From Stenopsyche tienmushanensis (taxonomy: Eukaryota > Arthropoda > Insecta > Trichoptera > Stenopsychidae): a stretch of 64,000 bases of DNA. A program made the position numbers and the translations under genes. Numbering within the stretch: the first letter of the stretch is position 1; each line of letters starts with the position of its first letter. Location of the stretch: NCBI GenBank assembly GCA_008973525.1, contig WACJ01000503.1:1178001-1242000 (forward strand), read 5' to 3'. Shown piece by piece: positions 59,452-64,000 of the stretch. The notes beneath the pieces are model-generated. The model saw only the letters and a program-made list of their open reading frames with translations. It was not told the origin of the DNA and made no database searches.

Positions 59452-59880
59452 GACGCGACGATAGTAGACTTGAGAGATCTAAGAGAGTGGGCACAGAAGG
59501 CTGCATTAGACGAATGAGAGCGAATGTGGTCGTTTTCGACCACTGGGCACCATCTTTCTTATTTTTCGACTCCGTTCAACAGAGGATGTGCCCAAATGAT
59601 TGGACATCTCAGTTTCTCACGGGAAATGGCCGCGATGATCGGTAGATGGACACAGATCATATTCTGTGGCCATGTACTGGGATGGCTTCCGACAGAGAGG
59701 AGCTTCTATGCCGTGTCCACGCGTCACGCGAGGGGCCTGTTGGGCACAAAAATTTGGTAGCCTGTCCTTCAATGCATTTTGCACAAGTTTCAGCGCTAAA
59801 GGCGCTTCAGACGAATACTACGAGGTGAATTGGACCGATCCAATAACCCTCGTGGTTGATGCCGTAAATTAACTCACTAG
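59452..59880 (+). other. GC-rich segment, right half of the interrupted sequence
   Basis: It continues the frame from the left half (TIVDLRDLREWAQKAALDE, then stop). A second frame from 59515 reads ANVVVFDHWAPSFLFFDSVQ onward and, after a TAG, stays open to about 59828. Composition matches the left half and differs from the flanks, so both probably derive from one older element or gene fragment. No family is recognised. Confidence 0.4.
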
Positions 59881-59884
59881 TCTT

Positions 59885-61070
59885 CTGCCTCCAACTTTCA
59901 CATTCTTTCACTCTCTTGTAACCCACACAGTGGCCATGTGATTGCCTCCATTCCCTCTTTTAATTGATTTATAGGTAAACGATTTTTCGCTATTCAATTC
60001 GTCTCAACCACAACAGCTAAATTGAAGATATCTAGGGATTTTGGAAGAAATTCATTTTGTTTAAATACCGGATCGCTTTTTTATATAAAATCTTTGATTA
60101 TACCTTAATATTTGAAGGTAATGTATTTTTTGATATATTTTCTTGAAACTTTCTTTATGTTTGTTTAAGTTGGATTTCTTCAGCGTTACATGTTAAATTA
60201 ATTCCATAAAAATTCATACGACTTTAACACTCTAGACGCCGACAAATTAAATTATATGTTTATTGTTATTAAATTTTGCAGCTAATCGAAGAGCTATGAG
60301 ACGTCGATTTCTTTTGAATGTTGAAGTTGTTCTTGGCAACCGTAGTAGATTTTGGACATCTCCCTGCTGTTTTTTAATGCAGCCCTTCGATGGAAATTTA
60401 ATTTTTTTAGCAATTTCTCAGGTTGAAAATCCATCATTCGGCTGATTTTGCAATTTAATACTTGAAAATAGTTATGCCAATTTTTTACAAGGTTTTAAAA
60501 ATCAAATTAATTTTTAACATCATATCAATAACGTTTAAATAAGTTGAAAGGTTCAAGGAATTTAACTGTCACATATATTTTATTAGTGTTTTTTTTATTA
60601 TTAAAATTATATGACACGAATAAAAATAAAAATTTACAAAATGTTAGTTTTCCAAATTTTTTAAGCTTTTAATTAAATTTTAATTAAGCTGTATATTCTG
60701 CATTCGTGCAAATTAGGCATACATCATACACAAATTTAAAGGCATTAAAAAGCATTGCCAAATTATTAAAGAGATTGAAAATTTTGTTGCGGAAAAAATG
60801 TACAGAAAATTTTGTTTGAAATATGGTAGCAAAATATTAAAGAATCCTACGGAAGGTAACATGAATTGAAAGACAAGTTATATTATGAGTGTTCGTAAAT
60901 AGACGATGCTGAAGCTAAGGACAGACATATTCAAGATATGATCATTAGCACGCTAAAGTTTATTTCCGTCCGTAGATTAAAAGAGTAATGTGCAAAGCAA
61001 ACAGAACCTCCCCCCAAGGCGTTAAGTCTCCGTGCAAACTTCCCCTAGTATTGAGTTTAAAATAATTTTA
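59885..61070. other. AT-rich stretch, no gene recognised
   Basis: Nothing coding is recognised. TTTAACACTCTAGACGCCG at about 60225 resembles the start of TTAA-type repeats seen at 21.3-21.65 kb. A GC-richer islet at about 60960-61200 contains the exon candidate below. Confidence 0.45.
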
Positions 61071-61079
61071 TAAACTCAC

Positions 61080-61135
61080 TCGAGGAAATCTGCCACTGGA
61101 AAACTAGCAGTAGAAAGTCGCGACTGCTGCTGCAT
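61080..61135 (-). CDS. Putative first coding exon
   Basis: On the minus strand an ATG at 61135 in a favourable context (AACAAAG before it) opens MQQQSRLSTASFPVADFL, and a consensus donor GA|GTGAGT follows 61080 (phase 2). An exact arthropod initiator, TCAGTT, lies at 61179-61174, which would give a 5' untranslated leader of about 42 bases; a CCGGAAG ETS-type site is just inside it. Promoter, start codon and donor occur in the right order and spacing. The peptide is short and resembles no family with certainty. No second exon is identified. Confidence 0.4.
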
Positions 61136-61173
61136 CTTTGTTTTACTTTGAAGTCGACTTCGGCTTCCGGAAG

Positions 61174-61179
61174 AACTGA
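61174..61179 (-). promoter_or_regulatory. Arthropod initiator (TCAGTT)
   Basis: Matches the TCAGTY consensus exactly; transcription would start at about 61177. No strong TATA box is seen 25-30 bases upstream (only ATTATGAA), and no downstream promoter element is obvious. Confidence 0.3.
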
Positions 61180-61199
61180 TAGCAGCTGCGCATGCATTT

Positions 61200-62150
61200 C
61201 ATAATTTCAACTCTTATTTTAAGGGTATCAAATGTTAATATATCTAAGAATTCATTATGATGCATAGAATTACTTTCAATCCGTATTAAGATGCACGTTG
61301 ACAAGTGTAAAATAATATGGTTGATTCTAAACTTATGTTAAAATCTCACTGTAAAAATGTTTCTTTATTTGGAAATTAATGCATCACAAACATTACAAGT
61401 TTAAATTAAATCTACTGCGATACAGGAAATATATTTTTTATCATCATAAAATGAGATTTGTAAATTCATCATTATTATTTTGAATGGTTTTTACGTTTTC
61501 TATAACTAAACGAAAAACATTTGCTTCATTGTATGTTGTTTTTATTCCACCAAGATGTCCAGTATTGATGTTCCATAGAAACGTCCGGGGCGTTTCTGGA
61601 ACGAAAGGACCATTCAAATCCAAATCAGTGAATTGTCATCTACTTTTTTTCTATTTGGGTTTCTCATAAATACTATTGTATTTTATGCAAATGAGATTAA
61701 AAATTACCATATTGTAGAGAAAAAGTGTATAATTTTTATCCTCTTGACTTAATATCCATAAGCTAAAACAAGTAAAAATAGCCAAGCTTTAATATAATTA
61801 TTTAATTTACCATTCGTTTAGTTTTTTATTAAAATAAAGCTTATAAAACAGCTTAAATATTTGAGAAATGTTAAATGCCATAATAGCAATGAGTCGCCGA
61901 CCAAACTGATGTGTTCGTTCATATATCTTATGGATTATAAATCACATGTACTGACCAAATTGATTTTTATCTCAATTTTACACAGAATAATATATGACTA
62001 TTCGTATATTTAGAATAAGTCCATTTTGATTGAAACATTGTATCTTTGGGCAAGTTGTGAGTAAGCTTTCGATGAATTTCCCGAAATCTTTTGATTAGAT
62101 AGGTACGGCTGTCATTTATACAAACTGGATAAAGTTGAGTCGATTAAATT
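61200..62150. other. No gene recognised
   Basis: AT-rich. GAAACGTCCGGGGCGTTTC at about 61577-61595 is a short perfect inverted repeat with a GC-rich loop. Confidence 0.45.
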
Positions 62151-62155
62151 AAAGT

Positions 62156-62779
62156 TTAAATAGATATGATATGGAAGCAGGACCTAAAGTTAGTGTCTGA
62201 CCTGGACAAGAACGAGGGTCGGACATCTGTATGCGGCAGGGCCCTCAGCCGCAGATAATAAGTCTTTCCACTTCGCCAGGTCCTACCGACTAATTTGTTT
62301 TGGGAAAAGCCTATATTTTGATCGCAAGTTTTTGATTCCGTCAAGTCCAGAGGGTCATTTGAACTAATAACAGAGATATATATCACTTTGGCTGGGTTGA
62401 AACAGGTAAACGATAATTCGTGTAAAGGAGAACGAACTTTTGATGTTGTACTTTGAGATAAAGGATCAATTTCTGTACAATATTTTTTTATACAGATAGA
62501 CAATAGATATTTCAAATAAATATTTTCCTCAAATAATTGAGCATTTATAAAATTATGGCACCCATAAATTATCTTAGAGAGGAAAAAAAACGAAGAGAAG
62601 GTGAGAAGAAAGGAAACAAAGCTGGATTCTGGTCCAGCTATTGTCATAAAACAATCGTCTCTTCCATCGACGTCTTTTACAGCCCGTCTATGCAAATAAC
62701 CGTTAGAATTTCTCGGAGCTTCGTCTTGCTCCATAACGCTGAAGTTACGACGTCTCGGCGCCGTCCATAAGTATCCCAC
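62156..62779 (-). CDS. Unrecognised 207-codon open frame
   Basis: This is the longest uninterrupted frame in the window. It has GC-richer ends (starting MGYLWTAPRRRNFSVMEQDE; ending LPHTDVRPSFLSRSD...) and an AT-rich middle, including one hydrophobic stretch (SFVSFLLTFSSFFFLSKII). No domain is recognised. The patchwork composition suggests two GC-rich repeat fragments on either side of AT-rich DNA rather than one gene; the antisense strand near 62537-62770 is also open. For random sequence of about 40% GC a frame of this length is rare, so it is recorded. Confidence 0.25.
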   Translation of the reverse strand: MGYLWTAPRRRNFSVMEQDEAPRNSNGYLHRRAVKDVDGRDDCFMTIAGPESSFVSFLLTFSSFFFLSKIIYGCHNFINAQLFEENIYLKYLLSICIKKYCTEIDPLSQSTTSKVRSPLHELSFTCFNPAKVIYISVISSNDPLDLTESKTCDQNIGFSQNKLVGRTWRSGKTYYLRLRALPHTDVRPSFLSRSDTNFRSCFHIISI

Positions 62780-62784
62780 TTTTA

Positions 62785-63770
62785 TGTGACAATTTACAAA
62801 AAAATAATATTATTTCAGTTTGGTTTGAATTTTCTATAGTGTTAGCAGAATATTCACATCGTCTTGTTTTTTTTATAGAAAAACTTATTCAATTCTCATT
62901 GAAATATAAAAAAATACAAACGATAAAACCAAAATATTTGGCCTATATCGTCAAATAACAATTTTATTCATAGTACATATTTATCAATGCTACATACCAT
63001 TTAATGAATTTTCTAGCGTGATCTGCAAGTTTTATTATTAAGATCTGCACCTAGCGGTCAGTAGAATGAACGTTTAGTAAAAATCTTGATAGGGAGTGTA
63101 TCTACACTCATTCTTGAAACGACCATATTGATTTTATATTCCAATCCCTAATATCGAAATTGCTCTTAACAACAGTATATTCCATTTTCATGCTTCTAAA
63201 TTTTGCAAACTCTAAAATGGGAAGGCTCTCTTTTTTTTGAGCTTCCCCCTTACAGTTCGACGACTTCAAAACTATACAGACAATAATGGAAGGCAATGAT
63301 GGTTTTGGTTATATAGCTATCATATTAATAATTTTATGCAATTATAGATTTATGAAGCATTTGTTTTAATTTAGAATTTGTGCTTAAACGATCAAGAATC
63401 ATGATCTATTCCTAAGCGATATGAAAGAGAAAACAGAGATTTATGAAAAATAAAATTGATATGCGATTATTTTGCTATTGAGCAAGGTATTCAAATCCTA
63501 AGCCTGAAAACGAAGATAGAAAATATGCAAAAATGAATTCCAATCAGTTTTTGTATCCCATTTGCTCCATTTTATTTATTATTTATGATCTAATTGAATC
63601 GACAAAAAATAAAGAATACAATAATAATATCAGATCAAATTTATCGTATGAAACAAATTCAATATTTCTGCAATCTGTCGACGTCTCTGATAGTAGTTGA
63701 CTACAAATACAATTCTAGCACATTATATATACATCAAAAACAATACATTAAAGGTGTACTGAAACTAATT
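62785..63770. other. AT-rich stretch, no gene recognised
   Basis: Only short overlapping frames; nothing recognised. Confidence 0.5.
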
Positions 63771-63774
63771 GAGA

Positions 63775-63975
63775 CAAGAAATGTCCGACAGCAAGATCAA
63801 TGTTTCTCCCGTGTCTGGGTTGCTTTTGTTTTGTTGAGTTATCGCCCACCCTTAAGAAGGAGCGGTGTGAATGGGGTGGGTTCGGGCAACGAGGAGGAAC
63901 GTGGGCAAACTGAATATCACGAAGATCCATCCGAAGCGAGGGCGGGATTACCGTGGATTAAATCACCTATAGTGC
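63775..63975. other. GC-rich islet at the window end
   Basis: Open on both strands; the plus frame ends EERGQTEYHEDPSEARAGLP... and stops at 63989. No domain or splice support; it may be cut by the window edge from a larger feature. Confidence 0.35.
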
Positions 63976-64000
63976 TTATTGTCGATTGATGAAAATATTG

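Noticed and set aside
1..64000. CRISPR arrays, bacterial operons, integrated plasmids or phage
   Set aside because: No short regularly spaced direct repeats and no prokaryotic gene organisation; the only regular tandem array (57169-58150) has ~333-bp units inside a hAT element.

Overview
This window looks like AT-rich, gene-poor nuclear DNA of an animal, most likely an insect. Reasons: very low coding density, no operons or ribosome-binding sites, splice-site-bounded short open segments with 5' splice sites of the GTAAGT/GTGAGT type, and an assortment of degraded transposable elements typical of insect genomes (mariner, hAT, a TTAA-flanked element with a Mutator-like/Kolobok-type transposase, piggyBac-like MITE, RTE/R1/jockey-type LINE fragments, a tRNA-derived SINE). 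The order or species cannot be fixed from the sequence. No complete gene, rRNA, functional tRNA or CRISPR array is visible.

Layout. 1-10 kb: AT-rich DNA with a few GC-richer islets, a degenerate AGTCAGCTT-type minisatellite (about 2.74-2.85 kb) and a 372-bp internally deleted mariner (5998-6369). 10-11.15 kb: the best host-gene signal, a minus-strand first coding exon with a signal peptide and a perfect 5' splice site (10079-10169), upstream of which lies a CpG-rich island (about 10.88-11.15 kb) with an exact NRF1/EWG palindrome. 11.4-15.4 kb: transposon-dense: a 921-bp TTAA-flanked element, a hAT remnant, and two LINE tails. 15.4-18.9 kb: no recognisable gene. 19-20.9 kb: a larger decayed Mutator-like transposase pseudogene and an R1-like LINE fragment. 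21-23.1 kb: piggyBac-like ends and a second deleted mariner.

26.2-30.6 kb: three minus-strand exon-like segments (signal-peptide exon 30503-30569, hydrophobic-tailed terminal exon 26775-26892, and an internal exon 26291-26409 with strong splice sites); whether any belong together is unknown. 31-56 kb: mostly intergenic or intronic DNA with GC-richer islets, an 18-nt plus-strand microexon candidate (39501-39518), a palindromic MITE (41691-41861), a possible odorant-receptor exon fragment (about 45.7-45.8 kb), two copies of an RTE-like repeat and a tRNA-derived SINE.

56.5-59.9 kb: the most informative structure, a 2555-bp hAT transposon with perfect 14-bp terminal repeats and an 8-bp target duplication. 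It carries a three-copy ~333-bp tandem array, a broken ZBED-type transposase, a 71-bp TTAA-flanked MITE sitting precisely inside that transposase, and a jockey-like LINE fragment; the whole element interrupts an older GC-rich open frame. 60-64 kb: a possible initiator-driven first exon on the minus strand (61080-61179), an unexplained 207-codon open frame (62156-62779), and otherwise AT-rich DNA. If the host-gene signals are real, the window consists mainly of long introns and intergenic space around minus-strand genes, with transposons filling them.
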